This document shows, piece after piece, positions 39,050 through 50,224 of a DNA stretch of 64,000 nt. The notes below the pieces were generated by a model that worked only from the letters and a program-made list of their open reading frames with translations, was not told the origin of the DNA and ran no database searches. The position numbers and the translations under genes are program-made. Location of the stretch: positions 11,729,868 through 11,793,867 of the forward strand of contig CM035225.1 in NCBI GenBank assembly GCA_020226215.1, given 5' to 3'. Source of the stretch: Sindora glabra. Its lineage: Eukaryota; Streptophyta; Magnoliopsida; Fabales; Fabaceae. Positions within the stretch are counted from its first letter, which is position 1. Each line of letters starts with the position of its first letter.

Positions 39050-40420
39050 CTTCATTTCACCAAGAATTCTTTTCTAGGACACCTTCTCACTATCACCACA
39101 CACTCTGCTAGAATCTCCTCCATGCACTTCTACTTTCTGCTAATGGGGTTGACTTTTGTCTTGGTGGTTTAATTACAAGTTGGATCTTAGCATCCAAATA
39201 ATAGGGCTTTAAGTTGCTGACATGAATAACTGGATGAATCTTTAGCCATTTAGGTAGAGCAATCTTGTAAGCTACTTTCCCAACCTTTGCCATAATTGGT
39301 ACTAGGCCTTCATATTTATGAAGCAATCAACTATCTCTGGTTATTACACTCTTTTATTTTGGTAGCAATTTTATAAAAATAATATTTCTTACTTAAATTC
39401 TAACTTTCGAGGCCCTTTATCTAGCCATTTCTTCATTCTTCAAGAAGCTTTCTCTAAGTAAGCACGGGTAACTTTTACGTTAACTTTCTAATCCTTAGTA
39501 AAATGGTGTATACTAGGATTCACCCTTTTGTAAACTCTAGATATCATGTGGGGTAAGAGTGGTTGCTGATCCGTAACAATCTCAAATAGGCTCTTGTTAG
39601 TAGTAGTACTCTTCTAAACATTAAAGCAAAATTAAGTAATATCCAAAAGCTACGGCCAATTTTTTATTAGCACTAGTAAAGTGCCTTAAGTATTCTTTCA
39701 ACAGGTTATTAAATCTTTTAGTCTAGCTATCTCTTTGAGGATGATAGCTAGATGACAAGCTAAGTTGTGATCCTAGAATGCTAAAAAATTTTGACCAGAA
39801 GGTCCTTATGAATCAGTTATCTAGGTCACTTACTAAGTTCTGGGGCACTCCTTAGTACTTCACAATGAACTTGAAAAATAATCAAGCTGTTTCTTCTACC
39901 GAGTAATACTTTGGAGCCGATGCAAGCATTCCATACTTCAAAAAGTGATCTACTACCACCAAGATAGTGGATAGATTTCTTACTCTTGGAAGATAATGGA
40001 TAGATTTCCAAAAGTCCCGCGACCTTGTCTTTGACATCCTTATCTTACTACCAAATGGGATAAGTTTTTGTATAATTAATCATATCATTCCGCATCTGCA
40101 GCTAATAATAGCCTTGCTTTAGCAATGAATGGGTCTTCTACTATCCCGAATGACCCGTTTATAGAGTATCATGATACTCTTTCAAAAGTACTTTTCTTAA
40201 GCTGCTAACTTTAGGAATAAAGAGTCTTCTCCATTTTGCACATAGTATATTATCTTCTACCTAAAATTGTCATGTTTTTCCCTCTTTGGCAAGGTTCATA
40301 ATTGTTTGGGCCACCAGATCCTTAGAAAGATTCTCCCGTATGCACTCTCATATTGTTGAGGTAATTTGGCTTCTTGCCATGTAAGCTATCAATGTCATTG
40401 CTGCAAGCATGGCCTTTCAA
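39050..40420 (-). pseudogene. Gypsy integrase region, broken
   Basis: The open stretch 39108-39326 reads HKYEGLVPIMAKVGKVAYKI, then LPKWLKIHPVIHVSNLKPYY, the characteristic C-terminal block of plant gypsy integrases. Further right (to about 40420) the frame is interrupted by stops, but short blocks remain that fit the DDE core and zinc-binding N-terminus. Inactive. Confidence 0.75.
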
Positions 40421-41308
40421 TTGAGGGCATCTGCCACCTAGTTACTCCTTCCTACCTTTTGCTCAAATTCAAAGTCAAATTCCACCAAAAATTCTTTCCA
40501 ATGACCTTGCTTCAGGGTTAACTTCGATTAAGTGAAACAGTTGCTAACTATTGAGTTATCAGTCTTCACCATATATTTTGACCAAAGTAAATAATGTTTC
40601 TATACCTTTAAGCAGTGAATAACTACTAGCATTTCTTTCTCTTGTGCTGTATATCTTTATTAAACTTCTAACAACTTATAGCATTTATAGGTAATAGGAT
40701 GACCTTCTTGGAGTAAGACTTTGCCTAATGCAAAGTCTGAGGCATCTATTTGAACCTCGAAGGGCTTGGATATATCAGGTAAAGTGAGCGCAAGGTTCCC
40801 AGTCATAGCCCATTTCAAATTCTCGAATGTATCTTGGCACTTTTCATTCCACTTCTAAATGGCATTCTTCTTGAAAAAGTCTGTCAATAGTGTTATCCAT
40901 TTGAAGTATCCCTCTACAAATTGATAGTAGTGATTTGCAAGCCCCAAAAAAGATCTTAGCTCAGTTACCTTTGTGGGATTTCCTACTCTTGGATAGCTTT
41001 CACCTTCTCTATGTCCATATAGATCCCTCTATATTCGATGAAATGCCCAAGAAACTTGATGCATTTCTGAGCAAATGAGCGTTTTCCTTTATTCACATAC
41101 GACTGATGTTGCCTTAATCTCCCAAACACCAATTGCAAATGTTCAATGTGTTCTTCTAGTGTAGGACTAAATACCACAATATCATCTAAGTAAACTACAA
41201 TGAATTTATTAAGAAAATCATGGATCACCTAGTTCATGAGAGTATAAAATGTAGCTAGAGTGCTAATTAACCTGAAGGGTATTACAAGAAACTCAAAGGC
41301 TCCATAAC
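40421..41308 (-). pseudogene. Gypsy reverse transcriptase/RNase H, N-terminally deleted
   Basis: The open stretch 40983-41228 contains KFIVVYLDDIVVFS, the catalytic YLDD palm motif, followed by EEHIEHLQLVF and KCIKFLGHFI of the connection region. 41229-41308 still reads YGAFEFLVIPFRL (with a stop after), just upstream in the palm. RNase H-like remnants lie to about 40421. At about 41308 the sequence passes into LTR sequence, so fingers, protease and gag are gone. Confidence 0.85.
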
Positions 41309-41660
41309 AAGTTAGTTAGCACTCTCCCCTAAAGAGCATTATAAGCTAAACCCCAATTTGCAAGAGTAGACATACTTTTTTCAAGTCATCATAAAGGCTT
41401 TTTGGCTTGCTCCAAGTAGAAAGATAAAAATGTAAGGATCACAGCCATATGCTTTCTTACTTGCACTGGACAAGTTACCTTGGTCAAAATTACAAGTAAG
41501 GTGTAGATATATAGAAAAATGGAAAAAATAGTACACAAGTCGAAATGATCCCAAATTTGGACCACAAGGTCTCCATCCTATGCTTGATTTATTTGCTAAG
41601 TTTCAATTTGAATGGAACTTATTTGCTTGGTCAATTGGTGCACAAGGCTGACTTATGACA
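41308..41660 (-). repeat. Partial 5' LTR of the gypsy element
   Basis: On the minus strand it starts TGTCATAAGTCAGCC at 41660 and is collinear with the 3' LTR down to an AGGCT shared by both breakpoints (38534 region and 41308). The remainder of the LTR, the primer-binding site and the first half of the element are deleted. Confidence 0.75.
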
Positions 41661-44639
41661 CAAGCCATGCAAACTAGGCTTTATCAAGCTAGCCCAATAG
41701 GAAAAAGTTGTACATCAAGTTAATCTTAGGACATGCCACTTTTTCGCTAGGTTAAGATTAGGTAAGTTTATTATAGTACTAGTTCTAATATTAGATTAAC
41801 CTTAAGTGGATTTTAAAAATCATTACATTTTAAATATTAATTTCACATCAATAGTAGTAGTTAATTTAAATTTATTATTATTAATTCAAATAAAATGTAC
41901 ATATTTTTATTAAAATGAAATTATATTTAAGAAACAATAACTACAAAGGACAAGTGATAAAGAGGTCATCCTCTAAAAAATTATGTTCTAAACTTCTAGT
42001 ATCATTAGAAAAACTTTTCTTTAAATATTTTTTAAACTTATAAATTATAACTTTAATATAAAATATTAAATTTCTAAAAATTTTTTTGTATCTTTGATAA
42101 AATTATAAATTTTTATTATTTGTATTAATCTTGAATAGGATTGATATTAAAACTGTAAGGAAATAAATTAAGACATTATTTTTTTATATGGAAAACTCCC
42201 CAATTATAGAGGTAAAAACTATGAGACCTAATTAGAAAAAATTCACTATTTATATATAAAATAAGTATAATATTTTGTTAACTAACTTAACAATATATGA
42301 ATATATATATCATCTTTCTAATTTTCATCTCCTTTATGAAGTGATGATCTATCTTATCTCAAATCATTCTATTGCCTATCTTATGCATCACATCAATCCT
42401 TTAAACAAATGGTCATATCTAAATTCTCTTGACTTCTTGATAGACATTTGTCATCCAAAATTTGTTTACCAAGAGAAAATACACTTTTTAATGTCATTAA
42501 GGATATCAGAAGGATTAGTATATTGTGACTCATAGGAGAAAATATATTATATTGTGCCCTTTGCACTTTTCACCATTCTAAAATATAAAATTTTAACATA
42601 TTGACTGCAATATGCATAAATAAGAAAGAATTGAGCTTATTGTTGACTAAGAGGAAATTATCAATTGCATCTAAGAAATATAATATTCTTCAAGATATAA
42701 GATAAATTTAATTTTAGAGTTAAAAGTTATTTAATATAATTTTAATTATTATAGTTTAAATATATTTATATATATCAACATAAATTTGAATATGTTAAAA
42801 ATATAACTTAACACACACATTTATATATACATGGACAAATATATACATATGTACATACATACACACACTAATTAATTAATTCTATATTATTTAATATATA
42901 TTACTAGGTAAACAAACTAACCCAATAGCTTGGCATGCTAGTACTTATAAGTCTTAGTCTCTCACTGAGTTGAGTAATTAGTCCTAGTTCTTTATAAGAT
43001 CAAACCATTATTATTATTTTTTATATTAATTCCAATCTTAAATCAATTTATTAGGTTCAACCTATGCTGACACCTATAATCAAATGAAACATAAGAATAT
43101 AAGTATATTTTATAATTTATTTAAGTAAATAATTTTACTTCAATAAAAATTTAACTTTTATATATTATCTATCAAATTATCCTTTAAAAATTAAATTATC
43201 ATAATTTCTTATAATTATTTAATTTTATTTTAATAAATAAATATATTTAGTTGTTTGTATTCACTTTTGTGCTATTTTATTTCAACTTTTCAACATACTA
43301 TACAAACATTTATATATAATTGTTATAGTATTCTCTTATAATGTAAATCTTCTTCATCATCTTATTTTTTAAGAGGAGAATAATTTAATCAAAAATAAAT
43401 CTTTTAATAATATATTTTACTTTGAATGACACATTTTTTAAGTGATGTTTTAAAAGTTGAATTGAATGGATGGCTAGAAAAACTATTGCATATGTATGTG
43501 TTATATATGTGTATATGATGATCTTATAAAACTCTACTTTTAATGTGAAAAAAATTTAAATTCGTTAAATAATTATATAACAATTTTCTTAATATATTAT
43601 AATATTTATTTTAAAATATTTGTTAATTTCTTTATGTTAATTTTATTAATGAAATGTTAAATGATTTTTTATTATATACAAAAAATTGTTACATTATAAT
43701 ATATATTTAATTGAGGCATATACAATTAAATATGTTTAGTAACTTACTAGTAGTGTTTTTGCTTGTATACCCTAAGGCTCAAGTTTCAACTCCTTCCTGA
43801 AATATTTTAAGCAAAACAATAAGTGTATGCAACTATACATTTTAGGGAAATTTCTACCCTTTTTTACGTAACTTTTATGAATTAACTAATTGAAAATATT
43901 AGGTTTTCTAGCTTTTCTAATCAGTTGGTTGAGGTGTAATTACTTAGTCAATAAGCTTTTAACCAAAAATCTAAAATAATTGTTTGACTTGGTCAATTAA
44001 CTAAAAGTATCCTACGCTGTATCGTATTTTTTTTAAAAAAAAATTGTTCTAGGAAATTTGTTTTGAGAATTTAATTTAATTGAATAGCAAGTTGCTTCTC
44101 AAAAAAGTGTTTTCAAATTTTTTCCAATATTTCCATCTTATTTTGGCTGGTTGATATGTTCTTCTTTTCCCCAAATTACATATCATTACATATTTAGTCT
44201 TTTCCTGTTAATGCAAGATAAATAAATAAAAAATAAGAAAATAAGTAAATAAATACATCAAGTCATGAAATATAATTAAATAATTTTAAGTAATTATGTT
44301 GTTATTTTAAATATTTTAATTGTATCAATGTAATTTAACCTTAAATAGATATGAATTAAATTAATTTAAAATATATTAATATTAACATGTCCTTTTAATA
44401 GTTAATTTTATTAAATACTTCGAATAGAATCAGTTAATAGCTTTTCGCAAATAGTTGGGTAAAATAGCTAATAGCCAACTTTGCTGCTATTGGTGCGTCA
44501 AACAGGCTTCTGATAACAATAGTCAATATTCTTAAGTAACAAAAACGGAAAAAAGAAAAGAAAATTGCCGTAATGAAGAAATTATAATGGGTATTGTCCC
44601 TAAAATGAAGGTTCTGATCTAGTCACTGTTATGATAAGA
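41661..44639. other. Gene-free AT-rich DNA
   Basis: Three kilobases with no recognisable gene. Low-complexity A/T runs and an imperfect TATA/CATA-rich stretch at 42760-42870. The open frame 42275-42535 has no family signal. Confidence 0.6.
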
Positions 44640-45235
44640 CTCTGAACTACGTGTCGGATGGATCAAAGACTTCGATCAACCAACTTTTAACGTCTTGGTC
44701 ATTATATAGCCTTTAAAGTTTTTAGCTGAGTTTGGCTATGTTTTGTTAATTTTTTCTTGTTTTCAAGAATTATTCTTAATTTTTAAAAAAATGTTTTATT
44801 ATTTTTAATTTAAAGAAAATATAAAATATAAAATATTTGAAGGAATAAATAAAAAATATTTTATTTAATTTCTCACATTAAAAATAAAAAATAATTTTAA
44901 AAAAATAACCAAAAGTTATTTTTATTTTTCTATTTTTAAGTTATAAGCACGAAACTAGAAAATTGTTCTTAAAAACAATAAACAATCAGATTGGCCTTCT
45001 CCAAGTGTTGCAGCTCAATTGTTGTAGCTTTCCATCTCTTGGCGAAGACGTTCAAACTTTTCTTTCCACTAAAAATTCCAGTCCAAGTCGCTCGCATATT
45101 TTACATGCCATTTCTATTTGTTTTTCCATTTTAAATTACATAATGTAAGTGAGATTCTAACAAAAAAAACTTTCGAGGAAGCTATTATTTCCGATTCATG
45201 TCGACAGCAAGATGACATCGCTGGAATTTTTGGCA
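44640..45235. repeat. Dispersed duplicated block, third copy, split by AT-rich insertion
   Basis: 44640-44720 matches the start of the block (ACTACGTGTCGGATGG, CAACTTTTAACGTCTTGGTCATT). 44985-45235 matches the end (AAGTGTTGCA, CTTTCCA, TTTCGAGGAAGC, TCATGTCGACAGCAAGATGACATCG). About 260 bp of low-complexity A/T separates the two halves. It is followed at 45520 by an RLP pseudogene. Confidence 0.8.
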
Positions 45236-45519
45236 TTCGTAAACGGTTTGTGGTGTTCCCACTCCTATTAGCAGCTTCCTAAGAAATTGATATGATGTGT
45301 TACAAGAGACTATGTAATTTTATTATTGGAATGTATTTTTTACACTAAAATTTATACTTTTATTTGGCTCATTCATTTTAAAATTTGAAAACAAATTAAT
45401 AAAAAAATATTCAACCCCTCCACTAGAGCTTCATGTGGAATTACTAGTGTTATAATAAAGGAGAAATACTTATATAGGTACTGCCTATCACATCATTCTT
45501 AAGTATTACCACTCATATG

Positions 45520-46905
45520 TTATTGATTAATAATGCATAGATCCATTTTGTTCAATAATTTGGAGCTGGTTTGGCTTGAATTGGCTATCACAGAAAGATT
45601 AGGATTTCTGATATAATTGCTCACATCAAAACTTCCGAATTGCCCCCAATTAGGTGCTCTGCCAAACAAATTATCGTAGGACACATTGAAAATAGATAAA
45701 AATTTACAAATCCTATAATTAATTGGGGATTCTTCCACTTAAGTTGTAAGAAAGGTCCAAGTTCTCTATACCTTCTAAGTTGAAGGAGTTCTCTTGAATC
45801 GTTCCATTCAAATGGTTGCATGATAAATTCAATGCATGAAGAGCTTGCAAATCTCCTATTTGCTTTGGAATCTCTCTAGTGAGATGATTGCTTAACAAAT
45901 CTATTCCTGACAAGTAATAAAGAATATTACCATTATATGACAATGGTACACTTTTTGTTATATATTCCATTTCTTCTTAAGAATAAGAAGGGTCTTTGTT
46001 GAGAAGGCTTAGATCTAGGATTTAAAAAACGGTCCGTGACTGCAATATTGCATTTTCGGAGCAGATCGCATCTGCGATTTTTTGTAATTTTAAATCGTTA
46101 TAGCTATATTTTTCTGCATTCGTCCGCATCGCGACGCGATCGCGATAGCAACCGTAATTTAAATCCCTAGCTTAGATCAAAATGAGGGAATTCATATTTG
46201 GTATAAAATGAAGCATCTTCTAGCAAAAAAAGCTTCTATGTTTATATCAATCTTATTTTGAACATGAATCTCATTTTGATTAGAAGTATTGACATTCAAG
46301 ACATTTGATCCTTTATTGAAACTACTTAGTTCTTTAATCCCAAAGGATATATCACTTAAGCATGAAAGAATAGAACCAGTGCAATTGTTTTGTGAAAGAA
46401 CCAAGAAGTTGAGTTCTTTCAACTGGAAAATGACATCAGTGACTTCATCTTGCAACTTAATGCCTCCTAATAATAGAAATCTCAAATTATTAGGCCAACT
46501 AATGCTGTATGAAATAATACCAACATATTTGTTGTCTCTTAAGTCAATGGTCACCAATTTAAGGCTACTTAACAATGCTTCTGGTAAGTTACCATTAAGA
46601 TTGTCACCTTGCAAGTGGAGGAAGTTCACTGATGGGAACTTGCAAGGAACCGCTGTTGAGAACCTAGTTGGCACAAATATTTAGGAATTGCACCTTCAAA
46701 CTTGTTCCTTAACAAGCTTAGATGATATAACGAAGAAAGTTTACCGATCCAACTAGGAAGCTTGCCTTATAAGCTATTGCCAAAAAAAATCCAAGCCTTA
46801 TAATTTTATCATATCTGACAGTCCATCTTGAAATGGTTGTTATCCATCGTCAATATTCTTAATGACCCTAAGTTCAAAGGTTTTGGAAATATTGTTTTTT
46901 CACCT
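45520..46905 (-). pseudogene. RLP pseudogene, C-terminal half
   Basis: Minus-strand reading frames broken by stops and frameshifts follow the last exon of the RLP at 25088-27309. In order they show an N-L-x-FPKPLNL block near 46870, VNFLHLQGDNLNGNLPEALL, VTIDLRDNKYVGI, LNFLVLSQNNCTGSI, LSYNGNILYYLSGIDL, EIPKQIGDLQALHALNLS and SIFNVSYDNLFGRAPN. It then ends in FGSFDVSNYIRNPNLSV with a divergent tail lacking the membrane span. Nucleotide identity to the intact gene looks like roughly 70 percent. A Mutator-like MITE sits in the island region. As in the intact gene, the LCG cysteine of the C-terminal cap is absent. Confidence 0.88.
46016..46169. mobile_element. 154-bp Mutator-like MITE with 9-bp target duplication
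   Basis: Terminal inverted repeats TAGGATTTAAAAAACGGT (left) and TAGGGATTTAAATTACGGT (right, complemented) are flanked by the perfect direct repeat GCTTAGATC at 46007-46015 and 46170-46178. A 9-bp duplication is the hallmark of Mutator-like elements. The interior is unusually CpG-rich (GCATCGCGACGCGATCGCGA). It interrupts the island region of the RLP pseudogene. Removing the MITE and one repeat leaves sequence continuous with the RLP homologue. Confidence 0.85.
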
Positions 46906-46940
46906 AAACCAGTTATGAAGTTTAGAATTAATTGGACTAT

Positions 46941-47643
46941 GCTAAATATCAAATGATGATGCACATGTGATATGGTAAATTGGTTTCATTGTCTATGTGT
47001 AAGCGCTGCATTATTGCAAAAATAAACTGGTGACGATAAATTGGAGACCACAAGGACTGCAAAAACTTTCTTCCATAAAGCTTGTAGAAGCATTTTAAGA
47101 TTGAATTTACCTAGAACTTCCAAATTCATGCCATATAAGCATAAATACCATAAATACATAAGGTAGAAACATGACGCGTTGTTTGCACAAGTTTTATTTA
47201 AAAAAAAATACCATACTAATTAAACTGGTTTCAAACCTGTAAAACATAATATTGAAGATGACAACCATTAAAATTTATAATCATCCCATAAATGGCTTCT
47301 CAAAGCAGATTGTTAATGTTTGGCAGTAGATTCGGATGAATTAGTTGTTGGAATCTCTCCTAAGTGGGAAATAGAAGGTAACTCATGCATATCCTCTATA
47401 GCTGAAACACAACTTAAGCTTAACTTAAAACCTATTGCAGCATGTAATCTATCTTCTCTTCCCCTCAGAGCTATTGCATGCATGGGTTTCAGTGCCAATT
47501 GGGGGACATTTTAAAAGTTTTCTCAATATAAAACCTAAATAAAATGTATTCTACGACAGGCAATAATATTGTAAACTTATTAAATAACAATATTCATACT
47601 AAAGAGAATAACAAGCACAATTTTAATGTCAAACAGAACTAAC
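46941..47643. other. Unassigned segment of the gene-fragment block
   Basis: Less AT-rich than the surroundings but with no recognised domain. Overlapping small open frames exist on both strands at 47313-47514. Part may be intron of the NFU fragment, whose donor site lies at 47643. Confidence 0.4.
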
Positions 47644-47878
47644 CTTCTCTATATCTTCATCATTAACTCAAGGTCAGTTTCTTCTTCAGCTATTGGTTAA
47701 ACAACAACTATCTGAGGAATTTTTTTCCTTTCCATTATGTGGCGCTCAGTATCCATTTTCATTGTCGTAACAGATCTAAGACAAGAGCCACATGCTCCCT
47801 GCAGCTTCAAACGTACAACATTGCCATCAAATTTTGTCCAATACACTTTCTACATTTTCAGCAGTTAGCGGCAACCCT
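47644..47878 (-). pseudogene. NFU-type (NifU-like) iron-sulfur scaffold exon fragment
   Basis: Translation in minus orientation gives LPLTAENVESVLDKI, then after a deletion/frameshift DGNVVRLKLQGACGSC, then KIPQIVVV, a stop, and EEETDLEL followed by DEDIEKV. This is the NifU C-terminal domain of plant NFU proteins, which hold Fe-S clusters through the CGSC motif (CxxC) and, in plastids, pass them to apoproteins. The order (NifU domain followed by an acidic linker and a second domain start) fits the plastid NFU1-3 type. A plausible acceptor (CTTAG) lies before the exon and a donor (AAG|GTTAGT) after it, so genomic rather than cDNA sequence was captured. The central block between KI and DGN is missing and there are stops: a dead fragment. 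Confidence 0.8.
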
Positions 47879-48183
47879 AAGGCTAGATTTGGAATTATAA
47901 CAGCCTTTACAAATGTGTAAGCAAAATACAAGTAACAACGTTAACCAATCATCAAATTAAAATTTAAAGAGGAAAGAAAATGACACAGAAACCTGGAATT
48001 ATAGGTAGCTATCCGGGAAAACTAAAGCCTTTTTTCTGCAATTTTTTATCGTAACGGTGGTATTTCCTCGCTTTTACTCATAGTTTTGCTAATCGCAATA
48101 CAGCAGTAACAGTAACCACCCTGCATGCAATGTTAGAACAATATTGTTAACACTTGGACATCTGGAAATACTGAATTGTTTAC

Positions 48184-48880
48184 TTAAGTCGAATTGATCT
48201 CTTCTTCTGGTAGTGGCTTACCAAGCACAACCAAGTCATTGTCTGCGTAGTAATAGTCCTCTCTTGAGATATAAGAGCACATATAGATCCTTGCAGAGCC
48301 AGTGATCTCAGCCGTTAGTTGGACAGCAGAGATCTTGAGTCCATATGATTTCATTCTCACGCAAAATTGGTAGCAGCTCACAAATTCGACAACAAATGGA
48401 TAACTGCAAGTTTTTAGAACAAAATTGTATATCAAATAAACCTGCTAATTAGCATATTTAGATAAAGTTAATCAATTCCAAACAGGCTATGAAAACCGGC
48501 AAAAGCAAAACATAAGTATTCACCAAGGCCCCACGTACTCTGTGACAAATGAACTCGAATAGGACGATGCCAACTTTGCTTATCACTACCATCACCCATA
48601 CTTGCTTTAGTACAAATGAAGTCATGAAATTTTCAAAGTGATGTCAAACAGTTTGTTTCTACTACCTCTTTCCTCAGACGACCATTTGGAGCAATTTCTT
48701 GATAGCACCTGGCATAAATATTAAGCCGACTGTATAGGGCTCAGAAGCTGTGTTATGAACAAAGCTAGAACTCAAAAAGAAAAATGAATAAAGGGAAACC
48801 AAGCCTCACTATGGCCACCTTCTCAGTGTCGTCGCCGAAGAGATTGGAAACTGAGCGCTTTAAGGGTCAAATAATCCAAA
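48184..48880 (-). pseudogene. Multi-exon fragment of an unrecognised gene
   Basis: Four exon-like stretches with better codon quality than their surroundings, read right to left: about 48880-48810 (SVSNLFGDDTEKVAIVRL), 48717-48660 (CYQEIAPNGRLRKEV after an AG acceptor), 48606-48513 (MGDGSDKQSWHRPIRVH, then LSQSTWGLGEY) and 48435-48184 (FVVEFVSCYQFC, LTAEITGSARIYMC, DYYYADNDLVVLGKPLPEEE, stop). Putative AG|GT borders separate them. I do not recognise the family. The reading phases between pieces were not all reconciled, so I treat it as a fragment, not a gene. It lies head-to-head with the TOC1-like fragment. Confidence 0.5.
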
Positions 48881-48899
48881 TCACGGAAGTTCAAATGCC

Positions 48900-49429
48900 T
48901 AAGGTTTGAGAATTTGGGAAAATAAACTTGGGATCGAGCAAAATCAGCGAATCCAAGGTATATGACAACATAATAATTCACATTAAGGGAAAGAAGCAGG
49001 GCCCACTACAATTTTCACCCAAAAAGTAAGGGAAAAAGAATGATGAATATAAGGAAAAGAATAAGAGGGTTGAGAGGAAGTTAAAAAATAGAAAGGGCCA
49101 AGGGTACAAAAGAGATTTTATTTTTTTAAAAAAAATAATCTTTAAAGGCAGTTCTTAGGCAAAACACAAAGGTGGCTGTGAAGGGCCGTTAAAGGAGGAA
49201 TGGGCACAACGAATATTCTGAAGCAACGGGTGTCTAGTGGCGTTTAAACAAAACCGCCACCCTTAAACCGCAGTTAACTACCCATTTTGTAGGAGTGAGA
49301 TGCAAAACCCATTGAGGTAGTCATCTACTGGACCCCTTTCTTGACCGTCAAAGTCAGATCTTTGAAAGGAGTTAGGCACAGTTGATATTGATCATCGCTT
49401 ACCAGCCAATTGATATCAGCACGCCTTTC
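48900..49429. other. Spacer between divergent gene fragments
   Basis: No coding signal. Could be promoter DNA brought along with either the unrecognised fragment (-) or the TOC1-like fragment (+). Confidence 0.4.
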
Positions 49430-49896
49430 TTCTGCGTTAGTTCTTTTCTTGGCTTATTTATGGTAACTCAACTTCGGCAATTTTCTTTCATGCATCCCAG
49501 AGCTGCGGTATAAGTTTTAGTTTATCTTTCTTGTTGATGCATTAATTTTTTTCCAACAGCTCTTCTGTTTGATTCAATCTAGATATTCTTTTTGCAGTGA
49601 TTCTTAACTCTCATTGGATCGTTTGATAACTTCTGCATTTAGTTTCTCCTAGTCCTACCACCTTTTCAGGTATATAATTGAATTACCTCTTCTTTTTTAA
49701 TTTTCTTTTCAAATTTTCTTTCTTTTACCTCGTAATTATGTAAAAACAACCACTTTATCATTTTGATTCTTTTACTAGTTACTTCTTTTATTTCTTTCCG
49801 TTTCTTTTTTAAAATGTCCCAATGAGCACTGTGTCAGAAACAGAGGAATTTTAATTTCTCACTTGAACAGCTCTAAAGAAGCTGTGGGTTCAGGGT

Positions 49897-49957
49897 CGTG
49901 TGCGTGTGCGTGTGCGTGTGCGTGTGCGTGTGAGAGAGGGGGAGAGAAAGAGAAAGT
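49897..49957. repeat. (GTGTGC)n microsatellite plus GA-rich tract in the TOC1-like leader
   Basis: About six GTGTGC units (49897-49932) run into GAGAGAGGGGGAGAGAAAGAG (49932-49957). Position about 270-330 bp upstream of the ATG at 50225 is typical of a plant 5' leader or promoter. Confidence 0.9.
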
Positions 49958-50224
49958 ATGGGGTCTCTGCAAAGAATTTTTTTTTTTAATCCGTTAATGG
50001 GTTTCCTGAGGGGGTTCATCCTATTTGCTTCCTGCTCTGCAGAATGGGATTTCTTGCATTGGCTTTTCTCATGTTGTAGGTGTAGAAATACTCATTTTCA
50101 AATTCTTTAGGAATAAGGGGATTCTGTTCTATGGTCGGGTTTGTTTTTTAGGTGGATTGTCTGTGCTATGTTGATGGGTAATTGAAGCCTTAATTTGAGA
50201 GCGGTTTGGTGTTTTGTCTTGGCT

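Larger units (their letters stand above)
38123..41660 (-). mobile_element. Ty3/gypsy LTR retrotransposon, internally deleted
   Basis: A minus-strand element with its 3' LTR on the left (to 38928), polypurine tract, then integrase C-terminus, integrase, RNase H and reverse transcriptase reading right to left. Reverse transcriptase before integrase marks it as Ty3/gypsy. Gag, protease and the N-terminal part of reverse transcriptase are missing: the palm domain runs straight into LTR-like sequence at about 41308. Numerous stops show it is dead. The LTR U3 sequence (start TGTCAYAAG; AATAGTACACAAG; AAAGTATGTCTACT) is related to that of the non-coding elements at 20974-24191 and 55499-58590, so this may be the coding relative whose proteins mobilised them. 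Confidence 0.85.

Noticed and set aside
47313..47514. Overlapping 61- and 64-residue frames on opposite strands
   Set aside because: Neither matches the second NFU domain expected here or any other family; kept only as unassigned sequence.
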